Notes: generated from the sequence alone by a model not told the origin. Numbered from the stretch's first letter, positions 25,446-33,934 are shown. The stretch is 64,000 nt of DNA from BQWY01 sp046351095 (GCA_046351095.1 JAXLZC010000001.1:434001-498000); one strand, 5' to 3'. Numbers and translations: made by a program.

Positions 25446-26822
25446 ATGTTGCGCCGGTCCCATTCCCCAGCCCCATCGCACCTTTTGTCGGTACTCGTCG
25501 CCCTTCTGTGCATGGCGGTGGTCTCCTCTGCCGTGACGCCCGCCTCGGCCCAACTGGGCAAACCCGAAGGCCTCTACTATAAATCCTGGGCCGTCATCAT
25601 CGGGATCGAAGACTACGTGGTCGCGCCGAAATTGCCCGGTGCCGTCGCGAACGGCAAACGAATGGCGGAGGCGTTGCGCGCGCTCGGGTTCGAAGAAGTC
25701 GTGGAGTTTTACAATAAAGAAGCGTCGTCGAAGCAGATGCAGCACATCATCAACGATGTCCTGCCACGGAAGCTTGGACGGAACGACCGCCTCGTGTTGT
25801 ACTTCGTCGGCCATGCCGGGCAGACCACGGATTTACACGGCAAGCCGCTCGGGTATCTCGTGCCGTGGGACGCGCAGATCGCCGGCGTGTCCAAAGCCGT
25901 GACGTTGGATCAGATCAAAGACGTCGGCCATCGCGTGATGGCGAAACATATGTTGGTGTTGCTTGACGCGCCGGTCAGCGGCTGGGAAGTGACACCGTCT
26001 CAACAACTGTCGCTCGAAGGGCGCACGTCGCCCGAGCAGGAAACCGACAAACGCGCACTGCAAGTGTTGACCGCCGGGACCTACGGCGAAACGCTGACCT
26101 GGCCGGAAGGTGTGAGCCCGTTCGTCGGCGCAGTCGCCGAAGGTATTCGCGGCGCGGCGGACCGCAATAAAAACGGCTGGTTGATGGCGACCGAGTTGGC
26201 CGACTTCGTTACGCAGGCCGTACAGAAGGCGACTGCCGGCACGCAGCATCCGCAGTTCGCGCGGCTCGACGGCGATGGCGATACGATTTTGATCGAAGGC
26301 GCGTTGAAAGATTTTGTTGCGGACTCGGCCGGAGCGAAGGTCGATACGCAGAGTCAGCAGGCCAAGGCCTATTACGATGAAGCCTTCGGCGTGCTGCAGG
26401 CACAGGGTTCGCCGGAGGAAGCGGTCTCGTTACTGAACAAGGCGCTGGCGCTCCAGCCGACGTACGGCGACGCCTACGTCTTGAAGAGTTACATCTACTT
26501 TGCGGTGAAGCCGAATTTGCCCGAAGCCTTGGCGGCCGCGCAGCTTGCCGTGACCCATGCGCCGCAGAATCCGGACTCCTTTTATACGTTGGGGCTCGTG
26601 CAGGAACAACAACAGCGTTACGCCGAGGCCGAGCAGGCGTTCCGCAAGGCGCTTGCCGTCAATCCGGAGTATGCGGATGTTGTGCTGTCGCTCGCGGAGT
26701 TGTACGAAGATCGCCTGAACGACCTAGGCAAGGCGGCAGAGCAGTACAAGCGGTATCAAGAACTCGGCGGAACCGACAGCCGCGCCAGCCTCTTTTTCAG
26801 AAAACATCCGCCGCCGCAGTAG
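25446..26822 (+). CDS. caspase-like (C14) pseudoenzyme with C-terminal TPRs, secreted
   Basis: 458 aa with a signal peptide (cleaving near ASAQLGK). Residues about 45-290 follow the caspase/metacaspase fold: SWAVIIGIEDY, the catalytic-His strand RLVLYFVGHAGQT (His123), and the strand that normally ends with the catalytic cysteine. That strand reads LLDAPVSGWE, with Pro176 where DxC(Y/F)SG is expected, so the protease dyad is broken. Three TPR-like repeats follow (about 345-455: PEEAVSLLNKALALQPTYGDAY, PEALAAAQLAV, YAEAEQAFRKALAVNPEYA). It is a likely periplasmic scaffold or binding protein. It sits in front of the lipoprotein operon but has its own promoter. Confidence 0.85.
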   Translation: MLRRSHSPAPSHLLSVLVALLCMAVVSSAVTPASAQLGKPEGLYYKSWAVIIGIEDYVVAPKLPGAVANGKRMAEALRALGFEEVVEFYNKEASSKQMQHIINDVLPRKLGRNDRLVLYFVGHAGQTTDLHGKPLGYLVPWDAQIAGVSKAVTLDQIKDVGHRVMAKHMLVLLDAPVSGWEVTPSQQLSLEGRTSPEQETDKRALQVLTAGTYGETLTWPEGVSPFVGAVAEGIRGAADRNKNGWLMATELADFVTQAVQKATAGTQHPQFARLDGDGDTILIEGALKDFVADSAGAKVDTQSQQAKAYYDEAFGVLQAQGSPEEAVSLLNKALALQPTYGDAYVLKSYIYFAVKPNLPEALAAAQLAVTHAPQNPDSFYTLGLVQEQQQRYAEAEQAFRKALAVNPEYADVVLSLAELYEDRLNDLGKAAEQYKRYQELGGTDSRASLFFRKHPPPQ

Positions 26823-26875
26823 GTCCGCCTGCATACGAAGCCGTCGTCTCTCGTCTTCACTGTTCGCGATCCTCG

Positions 26876-27046
26876 TTAGGAATCCGCGCCGCCCTTTAGA
26901 TACCCCAATCCGATTTTGAGCGCGCGCCTGGTGATCTCGGGCCAACGCGCTTCAGGATACTCGCTGAGCACCGCAGCGGCTTTGGGATCTTGCACGTCGA
27001 GTTCGGCAATACGAATGATGCCGGAGTCGATTTTTACGTCGGCCAT
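26876..27046 (-). CDS. small protein of unknown function
   Basis: 56 aa from the ATG at 27046, preceded by GAAAGGA. The sequence MADVKIDSGIIRIAELD...YPEARWPEITRRALKIGLGYLKGG is compact, mixed alpha/beta, without a signal or membrane helix. A longer frame to 27082 has no better start signal. It lies alone between two plus-strand units and could be a small regulatory protein; I recognise no family. Confidence 0.5.
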   Translation of the reverse strand: MADVKIDSGIIRIAELDVQDPKAAAVLSEYPEARWPEITRRALKIGLGYLKGGADS

Positions 27047-27131
27047 GACGAATCCTTTCAGTCGATGTTCACGTGGTCGCAACCGGCGGCGATCGGCCCC
27101 GCATCAGGCGTCGCAGAAATCCCGCGTCGGT

Positions 27132-27160
27132 TTGACTCCCCCCGGAACGCATGTTAGCAT
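27132..27160 (+). promoter_or_regulatory. promoter of the lipoprotein operon
   Basis: -35 TTGACT at 27132-27137, 17-bp spacer, -10 TAGCAT at 27155-27160; start predicted near 27167, about 56 nt before the first ATG. Good match to a housekeeping promoter. Confidence 0.65.
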
Positions 27161-27222
27161 CCGACAGCCTACTAGTGCTTATACGGATATGCCGTGCGCA
27201 GGCGCGGCGCGAGGAGGAGCCG

Positions 27223-27780
27223 ATGGTACCACAGACGACGCGAGCCCTTCGATGGACCAGCAGCGTGGCGTTGGTGTTGTGTCTGGCGACGATGGCGGCC
27301 TGCGGCGGCGCGCCCAAGTGGGTCAAGAAGGGCTCCGGCGCCTACGACGATAAAAACTTTTACGGCGTCGGCTCCGTGAGCGGCGTCCGGAACGAACCGT
27401 TGGCGTGGGACACGGCGGAAAACCGCGCGCGCGCCGAAATCGCCAAGACGTTCGAGACCTACACCGGTTACCTGATGCGCGACTACGCCGCCTCCACCAC
27501 GGCGGGCGATTTCTCTCGTAACAGCGAAGAGCAGAATGTCGAGCGGGCGATCAAGACGATCACTACAACAACATTAAGCGGCGTCAAGTCGATCGACCGA
27601 TACAAGGATGAAAAGGCCAACACCTACTACGTCCTGACGAAACTCAGTCTCGATGAAATGAAAGAGAATATGATGAAGGCGCGCGAGTTGAACAGTGAAG
27701 TGCGCGACTTCGTCCGCAAGAACGCCGACAAACTGTTCGAGCGCCTCGAAAAAGAAGAAGAGAAGCGGGGCGTGCAATAA
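27223..27780 (+). CDS. LPP20-family lipoprotein
   Basis: 185 aa from the ATG at 27223 (GAGGAGG upstream; a longer frame has no signal peptide). Lipobox at Cys27 (ATMAACG). The mature part starts with PKWVKKGSGAYDDKNFYGVGSVSG and a helix WDTAENRARAEIAKTFETY, the pattern of LPP20-type lipoproteins; a second strand TTLSGVKSIDRYKDEKANTYYVLTKLSLDEM follows and the end is a charged helix. It is the first gene of a four-lipoprotein operon and probably sits at the inner face of the outer membrane. Confidence 0.82.
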   Translation: MVPQTTRALRWTSSVALVLCLATMAACGGAPKWVKKGSGAYDDKNFYGVGSVSGVRNEPLAWDTAENRARAEIAKTFETYTGYLMRDYAASTTAGDFSRNSEEQNVERAIKTITTTTLSGVKSIDRYKDEKANTYYVLTKLSLDEMKENMMKARELNSEVRDFVRKNADKLFERLEKEEEKRGVQ

Positions 27781-27783
27781 CCG

Positions 27784-28434
27784 ATGCCTGCCATGCCGAG
27801 GCCGTTCCTCCCCATGACTATGTCTCTCCCGCTTCGTTCTGTCGCCGCTGCCTGCTGCGTCGTGGCGGCCCTGACCCTCGCCGGGTGCGGGCACGAAACC
27901 AAAGTCACGCGCGTCGACAGCGAAACGGTGACCGACCTGAGCGGACGCTGGAACGACACCGACAGCCGCCTCGTCGCCGAGGAAATGGTGAAGACCTCGC
28001 TCGGCAGCGCCTGGCTGACGAATTACAACAAGAGCAAAGGTCGCCAACCCGTCGTGATCGTCGGCACGGTCGTGAACAAGTCGCACGAACATATCGACAT
28101 TCAGACCTTCGTGAACGACCTCTCGCGCGAGTTGGTCAATTCGGGCCAGGTGAAGTTCGTGGCGGCGAAGGGCGAACGCGATGAAGTCCGCGAGGAACGC
28201 CGCGACATGGCGATCCACGCCCGCGAATCGACGCAGAAGGGACCCGGCCGCGAAACCGGCGCCGACTATATGATGAAGGGCTACATCTCTACGATTCTTG
28301 ACGAGCAGGACAAAACACGCGCGACCTACTATCAGGTCGATTTGGAATTGATCGACCTCGAAAGCAACGAAAAATCCTGGATCGGCCAGAAGAAGATCAA
28401 AAAAGTCATCGAACGTAAACGATCGATGTTCTAA
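27784..28434 (+). CDS. LpoB-type penicillin-binding-protein activator lipoprotein
   Basis: 216 aa, 3 bp after the LPP20 gene. Lipobox at Cys35 (TLAGCG). The mature domain has the LpoB/COG3417 pattern: DLSGRWNDTDSRLVAEEMV, QPVVIVGTVVNKSHEHIDIQ, FVNDLSRELVNSGQVKFV and a strand pair GADYMMKGYISTILDEQD / TYYQVDLELIDLESNEKSW. In E. coli LpoB activates PBP1b from the outer membrane; in phyla without PBP1b UB2H domains the role is unclear. The ATG at 27817 or 27823 could equally be the start. Confidence 0.85.
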   Translation: MPAMPRPFLPMTMSLPLRSVAAACCVVAALTLAGCGHETKVTRVDSETVTDLSGRWNDTDSRLVAEEMVKTSLGSAWLTNYNKSKGRQPVVIVGTVVNKSHEHIDIQTFVNDLSRELVNSGQVKFVAAKGERDEVREERRDMAIHARESTQKGPGRETGADYMMKGYISTILDEQDKTRATYYQVDLELIDLESNEKSWIGQKKIKKVIERKRSMF

Positions 28435-28478
28435 CGGTCGCTTCGCCGCGTCGTCCTCGACGTCGTCACCTTTGCTCC

Positions 28479-30008
28479 GTGGCTTCCCTCGCCATCCTGG
28501 GTGCGTTCCTCCTTCGGCGTTTCAGCCTTCTTCGTGTCGTGATCTCGCTCGCGGGCGGTGCCGTGCTCCTCGCACAACTCGGCTGCAGCGGATTCGGCCC
28601 CGAGTATTACCTCAAGCTCGATCAACAATTATTCGCCGGGCGTTTCGATCAGGCCGACGCGCTCGTGGCCAAGACACAAGAAGACTACGGCGCCAAAAAT
28701 CGCGTGTTGTACGGCATGGACCGCGGTGCGACGCTCCAATTGCTTGGCCAGTACGACGCCAGCAACGAGGCGTTCAGCGACGCCGAAGACGAAATCGACC
28801 GCCTTTTCACACGCAAGCTCCGCAACGAAGCCCTCTCCTTCCTCCTGAACGATAGGGAATTACCCTTCGAAGGCGACGCCTACGAGCAGGTCATGCTCAA
28901 CGTGGCCAAGGCGTTGAACTACGCGCTGCAGCAGAAGTGGTCCGAGGCGTTGGTGGAGGCGCGCCGTGTCGACCATCGCTTGAATGTCATTGCGGACCGG
29001 ACGTCCGGCGGAGAGAGCAGTTACCGCGATGATGGCTTCGCGCGATACTTCACCGGCCTGCTGTACGAAACGGCCGGAGACCTGAACAACGCGCTCGTCG
29101 CCTATCGGCGCGCCGCGGATGCGTATGCGGCCAGTCGCGCCTATACCGGGATCGGCGTGCCGTTCGGGGTGCGGCGTGATCTGTTACGGACGGCCGAGGC
29201 GTTAGGCTTGACGAGCGAACTGGATGAGTATCGACGGCTCTATCCCGACGTCGGCTGGAAACCGGTGCGCGAACAATCCGACCTCGCGCAAGTGATCGTC
29301 ATTAGCTATAATGGCCGAGCTCCGGCCCGGACCGACGAATTTTTCGACGTGCCGCTGAGCCTCGACGCGGCCCGCTTGGTCGTGATGAGTCGTGGATACG
29401 GCGGCGGGCGGCAGCAGACACGCGCCGCCGACAGTCTGCTGTACGGACTCAACGGACGTGTCGTCCGCATCGCGCGACCGCACCTCATCGCGCAACGCAG
29501 CACCGTCTCGTCTTCGCAGGTCGTGCTAAGCGGCCCCTCCGGTCGGCACGACACACGCACCGAACCGATGCAGAACATCACGGGTATGGCGGACAAGGCC
29601 CTACGCGAACGGATGACGGGATTGACGATTCGTGCGTCGGCCCGCGCCGCCATCAAATTCGGCATTGCCGAAGCCGTCGAACAGACGCTCCTCCATCAGG
29701 CCCGTCGCGGCGACGGCAATCGTCAGCGCGATCGGCAGCAGGACGATTTGGCCTGGGTGGCGTTTGCTGCGGGCGCCTTGTTGAAGACTGCGGCCGCTGC
29801 GACGGAAGAAGCGGACAAACGCTCGTGGCGTACGTTGCCCGATACGATTCACGTTGCACGCTTGTGGGTGCCGCCCGGCGAGTACCAGGCGCAGATCCAA
29901 CCGAACGGCGCCTACGGCGCGTTTCGACAGGTCGGCGGACCAAGCGGTCCGTCGTTGTCGTTGCGTGCCGGCGAGACACGTGTCCTGTTCCAACGTGTGT
30001 TGCAGTAA
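28479..30008 (+). CDS. COG3014-family TPR-like lipoprotein
   Basis: 509 aa from a GTG. A lipoprotein signal ends at Cys36 (AQLGCSG). The N-terminal half is helical, with TPR-like units (FDQADALVAKTQEDYGAKN, YDASNEAFSDAEDEIDRLF, and ALNYALQQKWSEALVEARRV followed by a helix with RTSGGESSYRDDGFARYFTGLLYE), the hallmark of the COG3014 family usually found beside LpoB and LPP20 genes. The C-terminal part is beta-rich and lipoprotein-like. Function is unknown, but conserved linkage indicates a shared envelope complex. Confidence 0.85.
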   Translation: MASLAILGAFLLRRFSLLRVVISLAGGAVLLAQLGCSGFGPEYYLKLDQQLFAGRFDQADALVAKTQEDYGAKNRVLYGMDRGATLQLLGQYDASNEAFSDAEDEIDRLFTRKLRNEALSFLLNDRELPFEGDAYEQVMLNVAKALNYALQQKWSEALVEARRVDHRLNVIADRTSGGESSYRDDGFARYFTGLLYETAGDLNNALVAYRRAADAYAASRAYTGIGVPFGVRRDLLRTAEALGLTSELDEYRRLYPDVGWKPVREQSDLAQVIVISYNGRAPARTDEFFDVPLSLDAARLVVMSRGYGGGRQQTRAADSLLYGLNGRVVRIARPHLIAQRSTVSSSQVVLSGPSGRHDTRTEPMQNITGMADKALRERMTGLTIRASARAAIKFGIAEAVEQTLLHQARRGDGNRQRDRQQDDLAWVAFAAGALLKTAAAATEEADKRSWRTLPDTIHVARLWVPPGEYQAQIQPNGAYGAFRQVGGPSGPSLSLRAGETRVLFQRVLQ

Positions 30009-30010
30009 GG

Positions 30011-31261
30011 ATGCGCCGGACGACACAACAGACCGGTTCAACGCGCCGATGGCATCGAGTGTTCCGCCTGCCGATGGTCTCGAGCGCCTGTGTGCTGATC
30101 GCCTTGTGGTGCGTCGGGTGTGCCAGCGGCAGTCGACACGAGCCACCGGCCTGGATCGTCGGATCGAGTCCGGCGTTTCCTCACGAACGATTTATTACCG
30201 GCGTGGGCGAGGGCGAGTCGCTGGCCGTCGCCACGGAGCGCGCGTACGGTGCCGTCGCCCAGGTGTTTCATAGCGAGATTCGGTCGGAAGCGCGCGACTG
30301 GGAAGTGTACACATTGGTCGATGGGAGCGGTCATGCGCGCGACGAACGTCGGCTGACGTTGGATCATGTGACGAGTGTCACCACGCGCAAAGCCATGACG
30401 AACGTGGCGGTGCTCGACAAGTGGTACAACCCTGACGCGCGACGGTATTCGGTGTTGGCCGGGGTCGCACGGGGACCCGGCGAAGTGGCCGCGGCGGCGC
30501 AGGTGCAGGAGTTGGATCGGGAGGTCGCCGAACAGGTGACACGCGCGCGGAGTGCTACCGCGCCGCTCGAACGGCTCCGCGCCCTTCGACACGCAGTCGA
30601 CACGTTGATGTTGCGCGAGGTGGGCAATGCCGATGTGCGCGTCTTTCGTGTGGACGGCCAGGGCATCGCGTCTGCGTATCGTATCGGCGACCTTGCGACG
30701 GAGTTGGATCGAGCAGCCGATGCCGTGCCACTTACATTGCGCATCGTCGGCGACCAGGCGGAGCCGCTGATGCAGGCGTTGACGCAGGGCTTGGTGCAGC
30801 AGCGGTTGACCGTGGTCGGTCGCGGTGTCCGTACCGGCGCAACTGGAGAGAAGTCGGCGGCGCAGGCCGCTCATGAGGCAGGGCTCGTTGTGACCGGGCG
30901 CGCCTTGGTCTGGCCGATCGAGGTGCGCGATCCGAGTTTTCGGTACGCCCGTTGGTGCAGCGAGTTGGTCGTGTTGGACCCAGGAACAGGGCAACAGGTT
31001 GCTGCAGTTTCGCACGGCGACAAGGTCGCACAGTTGACGCCGGTGGAAGCGGCGGCGAAAGCCGTCCGCGCAATGCAGGACGCGGCGCGTACGACGATCG
31101 CGACGGAATTGGCGACGGCGATTTACGGGGTGGAGCACACAGAGCAGGGACAGCGGGCCGGCGAAGCCGGATCGGAACATCCGGCAGGATCGACCGAGCG
31201 TGCATCCGGCGCCTGTCCGCAGGACGCGCCTGCCGCGTCATCCGTTCCAGCAAGTCGCTGA
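30011..31261 (+). CDS. LPP20-like lipoprotein, second copy
   Basis: 416 aa from the ATG at 30011, 2 bp after the COG3014 stop; a longer frame overlaps that gene and lacks a signal. Lipobox at Cys37 (WCVGCASG). The mature start, PPAWIVGSSPAFPHERFITGVGEGESLAVATERAYGAV, repeats the LPP20 theme, and the middle resembles LpoB/CsgG-type periplasmic domains (LTLRIVGDQAEPLMQALTQGL, VTGRALVWPIEVRD). The end is Gly/Ala/Ser-rich. Last gene of the operon. Confidence 0.75.
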   Translation: MRRTTQQTGSTRRWHRVFRLPMVSSACVLIALWCVGCASGSRHEPPAWIVGSSPAFPHERFITGVGEGESLAVATERAYGAVAQVFHSEIRSEARDWEVYTLVDGSGHARDERRLTLDHVTSVTTRKAMTNVAVLDKWYNPDARRYSVLAGVARGPGEVAAAAQVQELDREVAEQVTRARSATAPLERLRALRHAVDTLMLREVGNADVRVFRVDGQGIASAYRIGDLATELDRAADAVPLTLRIVGDQAEPLMQALTQGLVQQRLTVVGRGVRTGATGEKSAAQAAHEAGLVVTGRALVWPIEVRDPSFRYARWCSELVVLDPGTGQQVAAVSHGDKVAQLTPVEAAAKAVRAMQDAARTTIATELATAIYGVEHTEQGQRAGEAGSEHPAGSTERASGACPQDAPAASSVPASR

Positions 31262-31384
31262 ACGTTCACAAGAGATTCGACCGAGATTCGATAGGGATTC
31301 GGCAACAGGACCTACAGGACGGCCGAGCACCACGACGGCTGAGCGTTCACGCAGGTGCGCAGCGCACAGACCACAGGAGGAGTT

Positions 31385-31666
31385 ATGGCGAAGTCGGGAG
31401 AAGGCGCCCGGTCATCCGGGCATGGCAGCGTACGCGATCCACGACCGGGAGTCATCACCGCGACACGACGTCGCGGACCGAGTCGTGTGGCGAAGGCAGG
31501 CTTGCGCGGCCGCATCACCGAGGACACGCAGTTGATGCGCGCGGGCACGTTGCTCACGTTGCTGAAGTCCCAGGGCTACGAAGAAGTCCCCTTGGAGGAA
31601 TTGCAGGATCGGCTCAGCAAACTGCCGGATGAACTCGGGCCGGTCATCGTCGCAGGGAGAAAGTAG
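31385..31666 (+). CDS. small basic protein, probable partner of the PIN protein
   Basis: 93 aa from the ATG at 31385 (CAGGAGGAG upstream). The N-terminal 50 residues are basic and disordered (ITATRRRGPSRVAKAGLRGR). The C-terminal part, TQLMRAGTLLTLLKSQGYEEVPLEELQDRLSKLPDELG, is helical. It ends 2 bp before the PIN-domain gene, the layout of antitoxin-toxin pairs, but it lacks a recognisable AbrB or RHH motif, so the antitoxin role is inference. Confidence 0.55.
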   Translation: MAKSGEGARSSGHGSVRDPRPGVITATRRRGPSRVAKAGLRGRITEDTQLMRAGTLLTLLKSQGYEEVPLEELQDRLSKLPDELGPVIVAGRK

Positions 31667-31668
31667 CC

Positions 31669-32115
31669 ATGCCTTATTTCTACATGGATTCGACGGCGTT
31701 GATTAAGCGGTACAGCCGCGAGCGCGGCACGAGACTCGTGAACAAGTTGCTCGTGAAGCGCGGGAAGATCGCCTTGGTGCCCGCGCCGGGCCTTGCGGAG
31801 TTTTACGGTGTGTTGGCCAACCAAGCGAAGAAGGAATTGCTGACGCGCGACGACTGGTACTCCGTCGTCTATCGCTTCGAGCTGGAGGCCTCGCAGGGTC
31901 TCTTCCATTTCGTCTCGCCGACGCACGATACGTATATGTCGGTCAAAGAACTATCTATGCACCATCCGAATCTACGCGGCGCGCAACTCGTGCACTTGGC
32001 GCTGGCGGTGGAACTCAAGCCGCTTCGGCTGACGATGGTGAGTTCGGACAAGGAGTTGTTGGATGCCTGTCGCCCGTACGGCATCAAACAGATCAATCCG
32101 GAAGACGACCAATAG
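31669..32115 (+). CDS. PIN-domain (VapC-like) ribonuclease, one acidic residue replaced
   Basis: 148 aa. Begins with the PIN signature FYMDSTALIKRYSRERG (Asp7), has Glu44 in LAEFYGVL and Asp127 in MVSSDKELLDAC. The third acidic position, normally Asp in a (D)ALHLA motif, is Gln106 (RGAQLVHLALAV). PIN nucleases cleave RNA with a Mg2+ site made of these acids, so activity may be weakened. Located 2 bp after the small basic gene; together they look like a type II toxin-antitoxin-like unit. Confidence 0.78.
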   Translation: MPYFYMDSTALIKRYSRERGTRLVNKLLVKRGKIALVPAPGLAEFYGVLANQAKKELLTRDDWYSVVYRFELEASQGLFHFVSPTHDTYMSVKELSMHHPNLRGAQLVHLALAVELKPLRLTMVSSDKELLDACRPYGIKQINPEDDQ

Positions 32116-32205
32116 AGAATAATGTTGAATGATGAATGTTTAATGGTGAATTGCACCATGCACCACTCAGCACTGAGCTCTCAGCACTCAGCACGTGCGT
32201 GTGAG
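32116..32205. repeat. short A/T-rich and CAGCACT-repeat segment
   Basis: Two adjoining low-complexity blocks: TGAATGATGAATGTTTAATG-type units (near 32126-32150) and CAGCACTGAG / CTCTCAGCACTCAGCAC (near 32166-32192), with a palindrome CTGAG-CT-CTCAG. Such stretches are seen as intergenic repeats in several bacteria and encode spurious peptides; they sit between the PIN gene and a convergent gene. Confidence 0.5.
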
Positions 32206-32745
32206 TTACGGGCATTGAAAGTCGCTCTGCATCGAGGCGACGACCGTGGTCCAGTCGTCCGCCGTCGCGCGAAGCGTCGTCAGGCGGGTACGTTCTTTCG
32301 GTGAGAGCTGCTGAGTCGTCTGATCGTCGAATGTGAGTGTGGCCTGCGCCTGCTGAATGCCGGCGCGGGCCGACTCCGCCGTATGGCAGACGCCCGTCGA
32401 TGCCGGTGCCTGGCCACCGGCTCGCTGAAACAACGCGAGCGCCCGGTAGCCATATTCCTCGGCGCGGTACAGTGTTTCCGCGCCACGATACAGTCGCCCG
32501 GCCGGCGCCTCGCCCTGCCGCTTCGCCAATTGCGCCGCCATCAATGCCGCGCGCCCCATCGACATCGCCGCACCTTCCGGGTCGCTGTTCGCGATCAATT
32601 CGTCTGCGCGCGCCTGCAGCCGATCCATTTCGGCCTCGTCACCCACGACCTGCGCAGAGACGCCAGCAGCGCAGAACGTCAGGCCGATCGTGCAGACGTG
32701 CAGCAGTGGGCAGCCCCACCGCTTAATTGATTTGATCGAAGCCAT
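32206..32745 (-). CDS. secreted helical protein of unknown function
   Basis: 179 aa from the ATG at 32745 (GAGGAAC upstream). A signal peptide cleaves near GVSAQVV. The mature protein is helical: DEAEMDRLQARADELIANSD, AAMSMGRAALMAAQLAKRQ, RGAETLYRAEEYGYRALALFQRAGG, then GVCHTAESARAGIQQAQATL, a TPR-like helical-hairpin style, with two cysteines (GVCH and DFQCP near the end) likely paired. I recognise no named family. Confidence 0.6.
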   Translation of the reverse strand: MASIKSIKRWGCPLLHVCTIGLTFCAAGVSAQVVGDEAEMDRLQARADELIANSDPEGAAMSMGRAALMAAQLAKRQGEAPAGRLYRGAETLYRAEEYGYRALALFQRAGGQAPASTGVCHTAESARAGIQQAQATLTFDDQTTQQLSPKERTRLTTLRATADDWTTVVASMQSDFQCP

Positions 32746-32878
32746 CCGGTTCCTCACGCCGCACTCTACCGTCCGTCGAACGACGCCCGCAAGCGACAAG
32801 ACCGTGCCATCCCATCACACTGTGTCGAAGTATGTTCTTCATTGCCGGGCGGGGATGGCCTCAGTATAATCGCCGAGC

Positions 32879-33685
32879 ATGTCGCCCCAGGATCCCCACA
32901 CCTCGACAAACACCGTTCTCCTACTCGGTCCCAGTTCCGTTACTGTCGACATGGCGACGGCCATCGCGGCCAGTCCCGTGCATGGACGCATGACCGTGCT
33001 CACGCATACGTCGGTGGCGTCCGCCTTGCGAGATCTCCCGGCGAAGACGATAGTGGTGTGTGTGGGTGATGGGACGACGCACGATCTCAACCTCAGCACG
33101 TTGTCGGCGCAGCGTCCCGATGCACTCTGTGTCGCGCTGCGGATCGTTCGAAGCGACGAAACGGCTGCGCCTGTTTCGTCAACGACGACCGTCTCGACGC
33201 CGACTTCCACTCCCATCGCTCCTCCTATTCGTGTCATCAGCAACGGCGCGTTTCACTCGCGTACGGCCTTCACTGCGGTGGCGTCGGACGCCTCGCTGTC
33301 CGCCGACGCACTCGCCCGCGTCCGCACGCTCTTCGAGATCCTCGGCGACGTGGTCGTCGTCGACTCGCGACAATATGCCGTGATCGAACGGGTGCTGACA
33401 CGGTCCACGGAGGCCATGCGCCAACTCATCGATGCACTTGCGGCAGGTGGACAGGCGGTCGGCTTGCCGGACACCCTCGCCCAAACCTTGTCGCAACAAA
33501 CGGTGCACGGCGCCGCGACGATGGTGCGCACAACCGGCGAGCATCCCGCAGCGTTGAAGGATCGTGTCGCGTCTCCAGCCGGGACCACGATCGCTGGCCT
33601 CTACACCCTTGAACAGGGCGCGTTTCGCGGTGGCGTGATGGCCGCTGTGGATTCGACGGTCACCCGACCGTCATCCAATGGCTGA
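32879..33685 (+). CDS. degenerate pyrroline-5-carboxylate reductase (ProC)-like protein
   Basis: 268 aa. The C-terminal 80 residues match the ProC dimerisation domain: GLPDTLAQTLSQQTVHGAATMV, GEHPAALKDRVASPAGTTIAGL (residues 232-241 hold the SPxGTTIAGL hallmark) and YTLEQGAFRGGVMAAVDSTV. The N-terminal part does not show the Rossmann GxGxMG nucleotide motif (it reads TVLLLGPSSVTVD), and the MPN(T/I)PA catalytic-loop region is replaced by IRVISNGAFHSR. So the fold is kept but NAD(P)H binding and catalysis are doubtful. It is likely a neofunctionalised paralog or a decaying gene. Confidence 0.7.
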   Translation: MSPQDPHTSTNTVLLLGPSSVTVDMATAIAASPVHGRMTVLTHTSVASALRDLPAKTIVVCVGDGTTHDLNLSTLSAQRPDALCVALRIVRSDETAAPVSSTTTVSTPTSTPIAPPIRVISNGAFHSRTAFTAVASDASLSADALARVRTLFEILGDVVVVDSRQYAVIERVLTRSTEAMRQLIDALAAGGQAVGLPDTLAQTLSQQTVHGAATMVRTTGEHPAALKDRVASPAGTTIAGLYTLEQGAFRGGVMAAVDSTVTRPSSNG

Positions 33686-33934
33686 TCGCTCGTCGGCAGC
33701 CGATTGTCCTTTCGAATTTGTCTCCTGATCTGGTCGTCCCTCTCCTGGGCCTTCGCGCCTCTGCACAAGAGTTGCGCGTGTGCATGTCGGGTAACACCTG
33801 GATTCATCGGTCTTTTTTCGAAACGTGAAAGGAAACGTCGGTACGCGACATCTCCTGAGTACCCGGCGTCCGGATCGGGCGAGCCGGGAAGGGCTCAGGT
33901 GTCACCACGTATCGGCGATCGAGAGGAGGAGTCG

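Noticed and set aside
33704..33934. N-terminal extension of the DUF4139-type protein from 33704
   Set aside because: The extension has no signal peptide or family match, whereas the ATG at 33935 has a strong ribosome-binding site and a signal peptide.
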